From assembly GCA_947476485.1 (NCBI GenBank), contig CANJQU010000029.1:1-41602 (forward strand): 41,602 nt of DNA. The letters run 5' to 3'. A model generated the notes under the pieces. It ran no database searches. It was not told where the DNA came from and worked only from the letters and a program-made list of their open reading frames with translations. Source of the stretch: Chitinophagaceae bacterium. GTDB taxonomy: Bacteria > Bacteroidota > Bacteroidia > Chitinophagales > Chitinophagaceae. The position numbers were made by a program, and so were the translations under genes. Positions 25,015 through 33,840 of this stretch are shown piece by piece (within the stretch, counting starts at the first letter, position 1; every line of letters starts with the position of its first letter).

Positions 25015-28000
25015 CTAACTACATCCGGTGGTTGTGCCGCAATTGGGGCACATATAGCAGGTGCCGTTGCGGAGGGTGATGTTGCCACAGTTGCGGCAAA
25101 CGGGGGCATCGGCGCTGGTGCCCATCAGCTTTTTCATTTCCAGTGTGGCTTGTGCGCTTACGCCTACTGCTGTTGGCGCTAATGCATTCTTTGGTTTCTG
25201 TACCTGCTGAGATTGCGGCGCTGTAACCCTTACCTGCGACAGCTCCTGTTGAATGGCTTCCATTTCCTGCTGGTGTGTGATGCGGTTAGGGTCTGGTACG
25301 TGCACCAGGTCATCGCGATCGAGATATTCGTAAGCTAGCAGGCGGAAGATATAATCGAGCACCGAGGTTGCATTCTTGATATTCGGATGGTCTACAATGC
25401 CTGATGGCTCGAAGCGGGAGAACGCGAACTTGTCTACATACTCTTCCAGCGGCACACCATATTGCAGGCCTACAGAGATCGCTATAGCAAAGCTGTTGAG
25501 CAGGCTACGCATGGTAGCGCCTTCCTTGGCCATATCAATGAATATCTCACCCAGGGTACCATCACCATATTCACCGGTGCGCAGGAACAATGCCTGGCCG
25601 CCAACTTTACCCTTGATGGTGTAACCACGGCGCTTGGCAGGCAATTGCTTGCGCTCTACTATGCGGCTCAGTTCGCGTTTCAGTTGTGTATCAGGGCTTT
25701 CCTGTACACGCCTGTTCACTTCTTCCAGCAGCTCGCCTACGGTGAGCTTGCTCATGTCTATGATCTGGCTTATTTCCGGCTCTGCGGCAGCTTCTGTTTT
25801 CTTTTCCTTTTTGTCGCTCTTGTTGCTCAGCGGCTGGCTCAGCTTAGAACCGTCGCGGTAGAGGGCGCAGGCTTTGAGGCCAAGTGTCCAACTCAGGTAG
25901 TAGCAGTCTTTTATCTCATCAATGGTTGCCTCGTTAGGCAGGTTGATGGTCTTGGAGATCGCACCGCTGATAAATGGCTGCACAGCACCCATCATACGGA
26001 TGTGGCCATGAGCATGTATGAAACGCTCTCCTTTTTTGCCGCACTTGTTAGCACAATCGAATACGGAAAGATGTTCGTTCTTTAAGAAAGGTGCACCTTC
26101 TATGGTCATTGTACCACATGCGTAATCGTTTGCTGCGTCTATCTCTGCATCAGAGAAGCCTAATGATTCGAGCAGGTTGAACTCAGGAGCAAAGTATTGC
26201 TCGGGTTTAAAGCCGAGGCGCTGCAGGCACTCTTCGCCCAGGTTGTAATGATTGAATACAAATCCTATTTCAAAAGCGCTTTCTACCGAGTTGTCCAGCT
26301 TTTTCAGCTCTTCTGCTATAAATCCTTTTTCGCTGAGGCTCTGGTGATTGATGAAGGGAGCGCCGGCAAATGTACCGTGGCCCTTTGCATACTTCACTAT
26401 CGCATCCTGCTGCTCAGGGGTATAGCCCAGTTTCTTGAGTGCCGCTGGTATAGACTGGTTGATGATCTTAAAGTAACCACCGCCAGAAAGTTTCTTGAAT
26501 TTTACGAGTGCGAAGTCAGGCTCCACACCTGTAGTATCGCAATCCATTACCAGGCCGATCGTGCCGGTTGGCGCTATTACGGTAGCCTGCGCATTGCGGT
26601 AACCATATTGTTCGCCCATCTGCACTGCGTCGTCCCAGGCCTTAGTAGCTGCTTTCAGCAGGTAGTCCGGGCAGTATTTCGCGTTAATGCCAGTAGGTTT
26701 TATTTCTATTCCTTCAAACGCATCTGCAGCATCATATGCAGCAGCCCTGTGATTGCGCATTACGCGCATCATATGCTCTTTGTTTTCTTTATAACGTGGG
26801 AACGCACCAAGACAAGCCGCCATTTCTGCCGAAGTCTTGTATGCAACACCATTCATGATAGCGGTAATAGCGCCTGCAATGCCGCGGGCTTCTTCGCTGT
26901 CGTAAGCAATACCGCTCACCATCAGCATAGAGCCGAGGTTGGCATAGCCGAGGCCGAGTGTGCGGTAGTCGTAGCTCAGTTGCGCTACTTCGGGTGAAGG
27001 GAACTGCGCCATAAGCACAGATACTTCCAGCACCACTGTCCACAGGCGGGTCATGTATTCAAAACCATCAACGTCAAACTTGCCGGTCTCTTCGTTGAAA
27101 AAGCGGCGGAGGTTGAGCGATGCGAGGTTACATGCTGTATTGTCGAGGAACATGTACTCTGAGCATGGATTGGATGCACGAATCTTTCCACCTTCGGGGC
27201 AGGTATGCCACTCGTTGATGGTAGTGTCATACTGTGTGCCCGGATCTGCGCAACGCCATGCGGAGTAAGAGATCTTCTCCCACAGTTCTTTTGCAGGGAT
27301 GGTACGCATTACCTTGCCGGTGCTGCGTGCCGTCATTTCCCAATCAGCATTGTTATCTAATGCATGGAAAAACTCGTTTGGAACGCGAACGGAGTTATTA
27401 GAATTCTGGCCTGATACTGTTTTGTAAGCTTCGCCTTCGTAGTCTGAAGCATAACCTGCAGCTATAAGCGCGGCTACTTTCTTTTCTTCTTCTACCTTCC
27501 AGTCGATGAAGTCTATTACTTCAGGGTGGTCGAGGTCGAGGCAAACCATCTTGGCTGCACGGCGTGTAGTGCCGCCGCTCTTGATAGCGCCCGCTGCGCG
27601 GTCGCCTATTTTCAGGAAGCTCATGAGGCCGCTGGATGTGCCGCCGCCGCTGAGTTTCTCGCCTTCTGCACGTATGTTAGAATAGTTGGTACCAACGCCT
27701 GAGCCGTATTTGAAGATACGCGCTTCACGAACCCAGAGGTCCATGATGCCGCCTTCGTTCACCAGGTCATCGTCCACACTGAGTATAAAGCAGGCATGTG
27801 GCTGAGGACGCTCATAAGCATTCTTAGAGCGCTCCAGTGTGCCGGTCTTAGGATCTACATAGTAATGTCCCTGTGCTTTGCCATCGATACCGTAGCTGCT
27901 GTAGAGGCCGGTATTGAACCATTGCGGGGAGTTTGGTGCGCAGCTCTGCATCATGATGCTGTATACCAGCTCATCATAAAATACCTGTGCGTCGTTCTTA

Positions 28001-28329
28001 CCTTCGAAATAGCCATAGTTCTCACCCCATGTGCGCCAGCAATGGGCAAGACGATGCGCCACTTCCTTTATAGATGTTTCACGGCCAAGGCTGCCATCTT
28101 TTTGCGGCACGCCGGCTTTGCGGAAGTATTTCTGAGCCAATATATCGGTAGCTATCTGCGACCAATGGTTTGGTACTTCTACGTTGGTCATTTCGAAAAC
28201 CTTTTCGCCATTAGGATTACGAATAACTGATGTACGGTAGTCGTACTCAAACATGTCATATGGGCTAACACCATCGCGTGTGTACTGGCGGTGGAAAGAC
28301 AGGCCCTTGTTTTTAGATTTGGCGCTCAT
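25015..28329 (-). CDS. nrdJ: Adenosylcobalamin-dependent (class II) ribonucleotide reductase
   Basis: 1104 residues from ATG 28329 (upstream the frame continues only via a TTG). The enzyme reduces ribonucleotides to deoxyribonucleotides using vitamin B12 and needs no oxygen. Substrate motif N387-P-C-S-E391 has the catalytic Asn, Cys and Glu; NSPQWFNTGLYSSYG and APTGTIGLVMDCDTTGVEPD are family blocks. The C-terminus has Cys pairs for zinc or thiol relay (CRNCGNITLRNGTCYMCPNCG then CS). Single gene with its own terminator. No B12 riboswitch was recognised upstream; a perfect DnaA box lies 95 bases upstream. Confidence 0.97.
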   Translation of the reverse strand: MSAKSKNKGLSFHRQYTRDGVSPYDMFEYDYRTSVIRNPNGEKVFEMTNVEVPNHWSQIATDILAQKYFRKAGVPQKDGSLGRETSIKEVAHRLAHCWRTWGENYGYFEGKNDAQVFYDELVYSIMMQSCAPNSPQWFNTGLYSSYGIDGKAQGHYYVDPKTGTLERSKNAYERPQPHACFILSVDDDLVNEGGIMDLWVREARIFKYGSGVGTNYSNIRAEGEKLSGGGTSSGLMSFLKIGDRAAGAIKSGGTTRRAAKMVCLDLDHPEVIDFIDWKVEEEKKVAALIAAGYASDYEGEAYKTVSGQNSNNSVRVPNEFFHALDNNADWEMTARSTGKVMRTIPAKELWEKISYSAWRCADPGTQYDTTINEWHTCPEGGKIRASNPCSEYMFLDNTACNLASLNLRRFFNEETGKFDVDGFEYMTRLWTVVLEVSVLMAQFPSPEVAQLSYDYRTLGLGYANLGSMLMVSGIAYDSEEARGIAGAITAIMNGVAYKTSAEMAACLGAFPRYKENKEHMMRVMRNHRAAAYDAADAFEGIEIKPTGINAKYCPDYLLKAATKAWDDAVQMGEQYGYRNAQATVIAPTGTIGLVMDCDTTGVEPDFALVKFKKLSGGGYFKIINQSIPAALKKLGYTPEQQDAIVKYAKGHGTFAGAPFINHQSLSEKGFIAEELKKLDNSVESAFEIGFVFNHYNLGEECLQRLGFKPEQYFAPEFNLLESLGFSDAEIDAANDYACGTMTIEGAPFLKNEHLSVFDCANKCGKKGERFIHAHGHIRMMGAVQPFISGAISKTINLPNEATIDEIKDCYYLSWTLGLKACALYRDGSKLSQPLSNKSDKKEKKTEAAAEPEISQIIDMSKLTVGELLEEVNRRVQESPDTQLKRELSRIVERKQLPAKRRGYTIKGKVGGQALFLRTGEYGDGTLGEIFIDMAKEGATMRSLLNSFAIAISVGLQYGVPLEEYVDKFAFSRFEPSGIVDHPNIKNATSVLDYIFRLLAYEYLDRDDLVHVPDPNRITHQQEMEAIQQELSQVRVTAPQSQQVQKPKNALAPTAVGVSAQATLEMKKLMGTSADAPVCRNCGNITLRNGTCYMCPNCGTTTGCS

Positions 28330-28624
28330 TATCAAATATTATTTTAACGTTAAAATTCTGGGGTGCGGGACAGCTAAATTATCATAAACTACTTCCCGAG
28401 AATGAAGAAAAAACTAACATGCCTGTGGATAACTTACACAATGCAAGCAGGTCAATATGAATATTTATTTTTGTCATGCAACTGTAAAACCTATTCTTGC
28501 AATTACGATGCAATTTACTAAATTCTGGCCTGACAGCCATGAAAAATCGTGCTTTGAATCCTAAAGCCGGCGTTAATGTTTTATTTGTAAATATGCGCTG
28601 GTAGCGGATTGCAGGGGAGGATGA
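28330..28624. other. Upstream region of nrdJ
   Basis: About 295 bases with no gene. It holds a perfect DnaA box and presumably the nrdJ promoter, but no TAnnTTTG box is evident on the minus strand. Confidence 0.4.
28424..28432 (-). promoter_or_regulatory. DnaA box upstream of nrdJ
   Basis: Minus-strand TTATCCACA, the perfect DnaA consensus, about 95 bases upstream of the nrdJ start. DnaA is known to regulate nrdAB in E. coli; a role here is inference from one site. Confidence 0.3.
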
Positions 28625-29986
28625 TTAGTGGGCGCGGCCTATCCACTGCTCGGGATTCAGCTTAACGGATTTGCCTTTTACAGCCTTCCATATCTGGAAC
28701 TTTATTGCAGGTATACCGTCGTCATTATTGGCTACCGTGCCTAGTCGCTGCTTTACTGTTACCTGCTGGTCTTTCTTTACCAATACATTGATTAGGTTGT
28801 TGTAAACCGTATAGTAGTTTGCGTGCTGAACCACCACTATAGAATTATCTCCAATTGAGAAAACACTTTTCACGATCCCATCAAAAACAGCGTGCGCTTC
28901 GGATCCCGGTGCCGTTTGGATATCGATGCCGTCGTTGTCGATCATCACCTTGGTCTCTACCGGGTGCGGGTGTACACCAAAATGCCCGGATATATATCCT
29001 TTATCCACCGGCCAGTAAAGTTTGCCCTTATTACCCTCAAAATTGGCGGAAAGCGCTATATCCGTAGGAGTAAGCAGCAGCGGCTGTGTTTCTGCCTTAG
29101 GCTCGCGTGTACGAGGATTAGGAACAGGCGGATTGTTGGTTACCGGCTCATTTGTACCCGGCTTTGCAGGTACGGCAGGCTTCGATGGGGGATTTGGCTT
29201 GGCGGCAAGCGCAGCTTGTTTTTTTCGCTCTTCCTCCTCAGCTTTCTTAATTTCCCTTTCAATTATATTTTGAATGGCATTATCAATTTTTTTTGCATTC
29301 TTCCTGTTCTTTTCTATTTCCTTCAGCAACTGGCTTTCCTTGCTCTTCAATTCCTGTATCACCTTGTTCTGCTCGTCTGTTTCTTTTACCAGCACCTGCT
29401 TTTGCTGCAACTGGCTCGCCTGCATATCTTCCTTCTCCTTCTTTTCTTCATTGAGCACCCCTATTTTATGCTGTAACTGGTTTTGAGTTACGTGTATCTG
29501 TTCCACCTGCTGCTTGCGGAACTCCCTGAATTTTTTCAGGTATTTCATGCGGCGCATAGCATCGTTAAAGCTGTTGGAAGAAAAGAGGAAAGCAAGCATA
29601 TCGTATGAGCTGCGGGTCTCGTAGGCATAGCGGATAGACTGGGCGTACCGCACCTTGAGTTGTTCCAGGTGCTGCTTCAGGGTTACGACCTCGGTAGATG
29701 AGGTTTTGATGGTATTGTCAATGTTATCTAACTGCTGATTGATGTTTCCGATAAGCCTTTGCCGGTCTGCCAGTTTATTCTGCAAAGCCCGCAATTCGCT
29801 CATAGTAGCTTTTTTATCGTTCTTTATGGCGTCAAGCTGCTGCTGGGTTTCATTGATCGCTTCCAGATACTTCTTGCGGTCGGCTTCCAGTTGTTCTTTC
29901 GATATGGTGTAACCCACTACCTGCTTTTGCTGGGCAAGGGCGGTAACCGACAGAAGAACAAATAAAAGAAGAGAAGCTAGACGCAT
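28625..29986 (-). CDS. envC: EnvC-like murein hydrolase activator, degenerate M23 domain
   Basis: 453 residues from ATG 29986. A signal peptide (MRLASLLLFVLLSVTALAQ) leads into a long coiled coil (~25-260), a Pro-rich linker (~265-310) and a LytM/M23 domain. The first metal site survives only in part: GHFGVHPHP is present but the catalytic His before x-G-I-D-I is Asp (DNDGIDI), and the second H-x-H region reads VVQHANYYTVYNNL. Such loss of catalysis with a coiled coil is the EnvC plan, which activates cell-division amidases. The start is set by a TATTTTTG box overlapping the upstream TTG that would extend the frame. Confidence 0.88.
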   Translation of the reverse strand: MRLASLLLFVLLSVTALAQQKQVVGYTISKEQLEADRKKYLEAINETQQQLDAIKNDKKATMSELRALQNKLADRQRLIGNINQQLDNIDNTIKTSSTEVVTLKQHLEQLKVRYAQSIRYAYETRSSYDMLAFLFSSNSFNDAMRRMKYLKKFREFRKQQVEQIHVTQNQLQHKIGVLNEEKKEKEDMQASQLQQKQVLVKETDEQNKVIQELKSKESQLLKEIEKNRKNAKKIDNAIQNIIEREIKKAEEEERKKQAALAAKPNPPSKPAVPAKPGTNEPVTNNPPVPNPRTREPKAETQPLLLTPTDIALSANFEGNKGKLYWPVDKGYISGHFGVHPHPVETKVMIDNDGIDIQTAPGSEAHAVFDGIVKSVFSIGDNSIVVVQHANYYTVYNNLINVLVKKDQQVTVKQRLGTVANNDDGIPAIKFQIWKAVKGKSVKLNPEQWIGRAH

Positions 29987-30004
29987 AGGCCGGTTTGTGT
30001 GAAA

Positions 30005-30012
30005 CAAAAATA
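30005..30012 (-). promoter_or_regulatory. -7 promoter box of the EnvC-like gene
   Basis: Minus-strand TATTTTTG, exact match to TAnnTTTG, 18 bases before ATG 29986. It overlaps the upstream TTG codon at 30007, so translation cannot start there. Confidence 0.5.
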
Positions 30013-30141
30013 ACCAATAAATGTGCTCATTGATGCAGTTGTGGCTGTTTTAAGACGATTTTATCTTGTTTTGCCACAAAATCGGGAGATAAGTTTTTTT
30101 ATTGCCAAACGTTTGTTTTCTTTTGCAACAAACGAAATAAT

Positions 30142-31017
30142 ATGCTGTATTCAATGACGGGGTTTGGACGTGCGGAGGCAATAGTAAGCGGCCGCCAGGT
30201 AGTGGTGGAAGTAAAAGCACTTAATGGCAAACAGTTTGACATTAACACCAAACTGCCCCCGATCCTGCGCTCTTACGAGCTGGATATACGCAATATGATG
30301 AGCCATCTGCTGCAGCGAGGCACCATAGACCTCACCGTGAGCGTGAGGCAGGAAGGAGCATCGAAACCCATGGTGGTGAATACGGACCTCGCTTTGTTTT
30401 ACTACCAGGGCATGAAGCAGATAGCCGAGCAGACCGGCCTGCCGCAGGAAAACATTATCTCCACCCTCATGCGCATGCCCGAAGTGGTGGCGCCCGATAC
30501 AGATGTATTACCAGAAAAGGATTGGGAAAGTGTGAAACTGGTTATAGAACAAGCAGCCAAAGACCTGATGCAGCATCGCCTGCATGAGGGCTCTGCCATG
30601 CTTAAGGACATAATGCTGCGCATAAACAACATAGAACAGCTACACGAAAAGATAGTGCCGCTTGAGCCGGAGCGGGTGGAGCGCGTTCGTGCGCGGCTCA
30701 CTCAATGGCTACAGGATATGGCCAACAAAGATAAAATAGACCCGAATCGTTTTGAGCAGGAGATGATCTACTACCTGGAGCGCATGGATTTTTCGGAAGA
30801 AAAACTCAGGCTACGCCAGCACTGCGACTATTTCAGCGCTACCGTGAACGAGAATGACACTGCCATAGGCCGCAAGCTGAATTTCATATTACAGGAGATA
30901 GGCCGTGAGATAAACACACTGGGCTCAAAAGCCAACCATGCCGAGATACAGCAGATAGTGATCAACATGAAGGACGAGCTGGAAAAGGCTAAGGAGCAGA
31001 TACTGAATATACTTTAG
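30142..31017 (+). CDS. yicC: YicC/YloC-family endoribonuclease
   Basis: 291 residues. N-terminal MLYSMTGFGRAEA and VEVKALNGKQFDINTKLP, and the C-terminal block EEKLRLRQHCDYF...GRKLNFILQEIGREINTLGSKA, are diagnostic. Homologues are ribonucleases that act on structured or small RNAs. It leads a run with gldH (83-base gap) and a histidine kinase (54-base gap). gmk, the common neighbour, is not here. Confidence 0.96.
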   Translation: MLYSMTGFGRAEAIVSGRQVVVEVKALNGKQFDINTKLPPILRSYELDIRNMMSHLLQRGTIDLTVSVRQEGASKPMVVNTDLALFYYQGMKQIAEQTGLPQENIISTLMRMPEVVAPDTDVLPEKDWESVKLVIEQAAKDLMQHRLHEGSAMLKDIMLRINNIEQLHEKIVPLEPERVERVRARLTQWLQDMANKDKIDPNRFEQEMIYYLERMDFSEEKLRLRQHCDYFSATVNENDTAIGRKLNFILQEIGREINTLGSKANHAEIQQIVINMKDELEKAKEQILNIL

Positions 31018-31064
31018 GAAAGTCAAAAGATGAAAGTCAAAACCCAAAAGTGACCTATGTGGTG

Positions 31065-31072
31065 TAGATTTG
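31065..31072 (+). promoter_or_regulatory. -7 promoter box before gldH
   Basis: TAGATTTG, exact TAnnTTTG match, 28 bases before the gldH ATG. It suggests gldH can be transcribed independently of yicC. Confidence 0.4.
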
Positions 31073-31100
31073 TTGACAAAAGAGTAAAAGGCATCAAAAC

Positions 31101-31589
31101 ATGAATAATAAACTCCTCATTGTTTGCTTCTTATTGTTCACTTTTTGCCTGGCAGGATGCCTGCCGGCGCCTTATTACCAGAAAGATGAACCAATGCCGC
31201 AAAACGCATGGACGTATAATTTCAAGCCTAAATTCAGTGTAGACATTACCGATACCGTTTCCAATTACCAGCCCTTTTTCCTGATACGGCATACACAGGC
31301 TTATCCTTACAATAACCTATGGATCTGGGTGTATGTAAAAGGACCGGGCGACAGTGTTGCAAAAAAAGCACGGATCAATGTGCCGCTGGCAGCGGCCAAT
31401 GGGAAATGGCTGGGCCGCGGCATGGGCGAGATATGGGAGCAGCGCATGCCCATGGATCTTGGCGACACCATAAGATTCAACCACAAAGGCACATACGAAA
31501 TATCGCTTGAACAAAATATGCGCATCAACCCGCTGCCTGAGGTACTGCATGTGGGGTTGAGACTGGAAAAGGGAGTGCACAGGCAGTAA
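31101..31589 (+). CDS. gldH: Gliding motility lipoprotein GldH
   Basis: 162 residues. The signal peptide MNNKLLIVCFLLFTFCLAGC ends in a lipobox with Cys at ~20. The body matches GldH in order: a W-x-Y-x-F segment, LIRHTQAYPYNNLWIWV, NGKWLGRGMGEIWEQ, GTYEISLEQNMR and VGLRLEK. GldH is needed for gliding and for stable assembly of type IX secretion-associated proteins in Flavobacterium. It fits with the T9SS cargo genes 3-8 kb away. Confidence 0.9.
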   Translation: MNNKLLIVCFLLFTFCLAGCLPAPYYQKDEPMPQNAWTYNFKPKFSVDITDTVSNYQPFFLIRHTQAYPYNNLWIWVYVKGPGDSVAKKARINVPLAAANGKWLGRGMGEIWEQRMPMDLGDTIRFNHKGTYEISLEQNMRINPLPEVLHVGLRLEKGVHRQ

Positions 31590-31643
31590 GGATAAGCGGC
31601 AAAAATTACCCTGATTTTCAAATTTGCACATTTTCAAATTAAC

Positions 31644-32609
31644 ATGCGTTTCTTCACATCCGTACACCTGATACTGCTCGCGTACATTATAGCTGCTATA
31701 GTGTTTTGGGAGATGAGCCTGCAAAAGCAGAGCGGACGCATCTATGCGCAGGAGGTGATGACGCTGAAGGCGCGCATAGACAGCTCAAAGGATGCCTACA
31801 CATATAACCGGGAGATGGGTGAGCTGCAGCACAGCCTTTCCGTACGCACAACACAGTATACCGGCGAGGGGGCAACTTTTCTTATTGTGATCCTTATTGG
31901 CGCCGCTGTGGTATACAGGTCCATTAACCGTCGCATTATGCTGTCAAGACAGCAAAACAATTTTATGCTCTCGGTGACACATGAGCTGAAATCGCCGCTG
32001 GCGGCAGTGAAGCTGAACCTGCAGACGCTGGAAAAACACCAGCTTGATGAAGAGAAAAGAAAACAACTTATAGACCGCTGCATCAAAGAATCGAACCGGC
32101 TCAACGACCTGTGCAACAATATGCTCTTTGCGTCCCAGATGGAGGGAGGGCAGTACCGGCCGGCGATGGAACATTTCGATCTGTCGGAAATGGTAAGGGC
32201 TACTGTAAACGATTATGCAAACCGCTATCCGAGGAAATTTGAGCAGGAAATTGCTCCCGGCTGCCACCTGTCCGGCGACAAGATAATGCTGCAAATTGCG
32301 GTCAGTAATTTGCTGGAGAATGCGGTGAAATACACCCCTGAGGATAAGCCCGTCAAGGTAGCCCTTCTTATTGCAGGAAATACGGCAGTGCTCCGGGTAG
32401 CAGACCAGGGCGCGGGCATTCCTGAAGCTGAAAAGAAAAAGATATTCAATAAGTTTTACCGCATTGGCAATGAAGAGAGCCGCAAAGCGCGTGGCACCGG
32501 ACTTGGTCTTTATCTTACCAGCAGGATCGTATTGCAGCACAAAGGGCGCATAACGGTGAAGGACAACGTGCCAACAGGATCAGTGTTTGAGATAAGCTTG
32601 CCGGCATAA
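31644..32609 (+). CDS. Sensor histidine kinase, two membrane helices
   Basis: 321 residues. Two membrane segments (~7-25 and ~75-92) frame a short ~50-residue extracytoplasmic loop, then HisKA with phospho-acceptor H113 in SVTHELKSPLAAVKLNLQTL and a full ATPase (NLLENAVKYT, DQGAGIPEAEKK, GTGLGLYLTSRIV). There is no HAMP domain of normal size. The usual response regulator partner is not adjacent in the window. Confidence 0.93.
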   Translation: MRFFTSVHLILLAYIIAAIVFWEMSLQKQSGRIYAQEVMTLKARIDSSKDAYTYNREMGELQHSLSVRTTQYTGEGATFLIVILIGAAVVYRSINRRIMLSRQQNNFMLSVTHELKSPLAAVKLNLQTLEKHQLDEEKRKQLIDRCIKESNRLNDLCNNMLFASQMEGGQYRPAMEHFDLSEMVRATVNDYANRYPRKFEQEIAPGCHLSGDKIMLQIAVSNLLENAVKYTPEDKPVKVALLIAGNTAVLRVADQGAGIPEAEKKKIFNKFYRIGNEESRKARGTGLGLYLTSRIVLQHKGRITVKDNVPTGSVFEISLPA

Positions 32610-32610
32610 A

Positions 32611-32636
32611 AAACGGCATCCTCGCGGATGCCGTTT
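32611..32636. terminator. Bidirectional terminator between kinase and moxR
   Basis: Stem AAACGGCATCC / GGATGCCGTTT with a TCGC loop. It lies between two convergent genes, so it can serve both. Confidence 0.75.
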
Positions 32637-32663
32637 AACTTCTTTACTTATCAACTTATCACC

Positions 32664-33668
32664 CTATGGTACTTCTACCACGTTCAGTATTTCATTCAGT
32701 ATCTGTTCGCTGGTTACGTTTTCAGCTTCGGCTTCGTAGCTAAGGCCTATACGGTGGCGCATTACATCGTGGCATACCGCACGTACGTCTTCGGGTATAA
32801 CATAGCCCCTGCGCTTGATGAAGGCGTATGCCTTGGCTGCAAGCGCCAGGTTGATGCTGGCACGAGGAGAGCCGCCATAACTGATGAATGCTTTCAGCTT
32901 GCCAAGTTTATACTCTTCGGGGAAACGAGTTGCGAAAACGATATCAAGGATGTATTGTTCTATCTTCTCGTCCATATACACCTCACGCACCAACTGGCGT
33001 GCCTTCATGATGTCTTCTACCTTTACGACAGGGTTGATCTTCGGCATGCCGCCGGGATTAAGGTTAGAGCGTATGATGCCGCGCTCCTCTTCTTTCTTCG
33101 GGTAGGTGATCACGATCTTGAGCATAAAACGGTCAACCTGCGCCTCCGGCAGCTCGTAGGTACCTTCCTGCTCTATGGGGTTTTGCGTAGCCAGTACCAG
33201 GAATGGTTCCTCAAGTTTGTATGTGTTGTCGCCAATGGTTACCTGGCGCTCCTGCATGGCTTCCAGCAATGCGCTCTGCACCTTGGCGGGGGCGCGGTTG
33301 ATCTCATCCGCCAGTATGAAGTTGGCGAATATAGGCCCCTTGCGCACCGCAAACTCATGTTTCTGCGGGTTGTAGACCATAGTACCCAGCACATCGGCAG
33401 GGAGCAGGTCGGGTGTGAACTGGATACGTGCAAACCTTGCATCAATAGCCGAGGACAGCGATTTAATAGCGAGTGTCTTGGCCAGGCCGGGCACGCCTTC
33501 GAGCAACACGTGGCCACTTGCCAGCAGGCCTATCAGCAGGCGCTCAACCATGTGCTTCTGGCCTACTACTGTTTTGTTCAGCTCCATGTTCAGCAGCTCT
33601 ATAAAAGCGCTGTTCTGGTGTATGCGTTCGTTAAGTTCGCGAATGTCAACAGATGAAGATATGTCCAT
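32664..33668 (-). CDS. MoxR-family AAA+ ATPase
   Basis: 334 residues. Walker A is G58-V-P-G-L-A-K-T65; Walker B is ILADEINRAPAKVQSALLEAMQE, both typical of MoxR. These ATPases act as chaperones with von Willebrand-type partners, often in a bat/DUF58 operon. Here no such genes follow, because the next gene downstream is convergent, so the partner must be elsewhere. A TAAATTTG box lies at 33697-33704. Confidence 0.95.
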   Translation of the reverse strand: MDISSSVDIRELNERIHQNSAFIELLNMELNKTVVGQKHMVERLLIGLLASGHVLLEGVPGLAKTLAIKSLSSAIDARFARIQFTPDLLPADVLGTMVYNPQKHEFAVRKGPIFANFILADEINRAPAKVQSALLEAMQERQVTIGDNTYKLEEPFLVLATQNPIEQEGTYELPEAQVDRFMLKIVITYPKKEEERGIIRSNLNPGGMPKINPVVKVEDIMKARQLVREVYMDEKIEQYILDIVFATRFPEEYKLGKLKAFISYGGSPRASINLALAAKAYAFIKRRGYVIPEDVRAVCHDVMRHRIGLSYEAEAENVTSEQILNEILNVVEVP

Positions 33669-33696
33669 ACTATTTTAAAGAGATTAAATGAAGTTT

Positions 33697-33704
33697 CAAA
33701 TTTA
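33697..33704 (-). promoter_or_regulatory. -7 promoter box of moxR
   Basis: Minus-strand TAAATTTG matches TAnnTTTG, 28 bases before the moxR ATG. Confidence 0.4.
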
Positions 33705-33815
33705 AAAAACGGAAAAGGAAAAACAACGCCAATACCAGCAGTTTTAACTTTTTTTATAACACTTAGTGAAGATAGCGAATATACAACCTTTTTAGGTTAG
33801 TAGCTTTCTACGTTC

Positions 33816-33823
33816 TACTTTTG
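33816..33823 (+). promoter_or_regulatory. -7 promoter box of the small conserved protein gene
   Basis: TACTTTTG, exact TAnnTTTG match, 17 bases before the ATG at 33841. Confidence 0.4.
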
Positions 33824-33840
33824 AGGCGCAAGAATAGACC

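Noticed and set aside
28330-28624. B12 riboswitch upstream of nrdJ
   Set aside because: No B12-box-like GCCACTG element or multi-stem layout was found on the minus strand.
32628-33656. 342-codon plus-strand frame
   Set aside because: Antisense to moxR, whose Walker motifs are intact; the frame is rich in Cys/His/Gln/Tyr with no recognisable domain.
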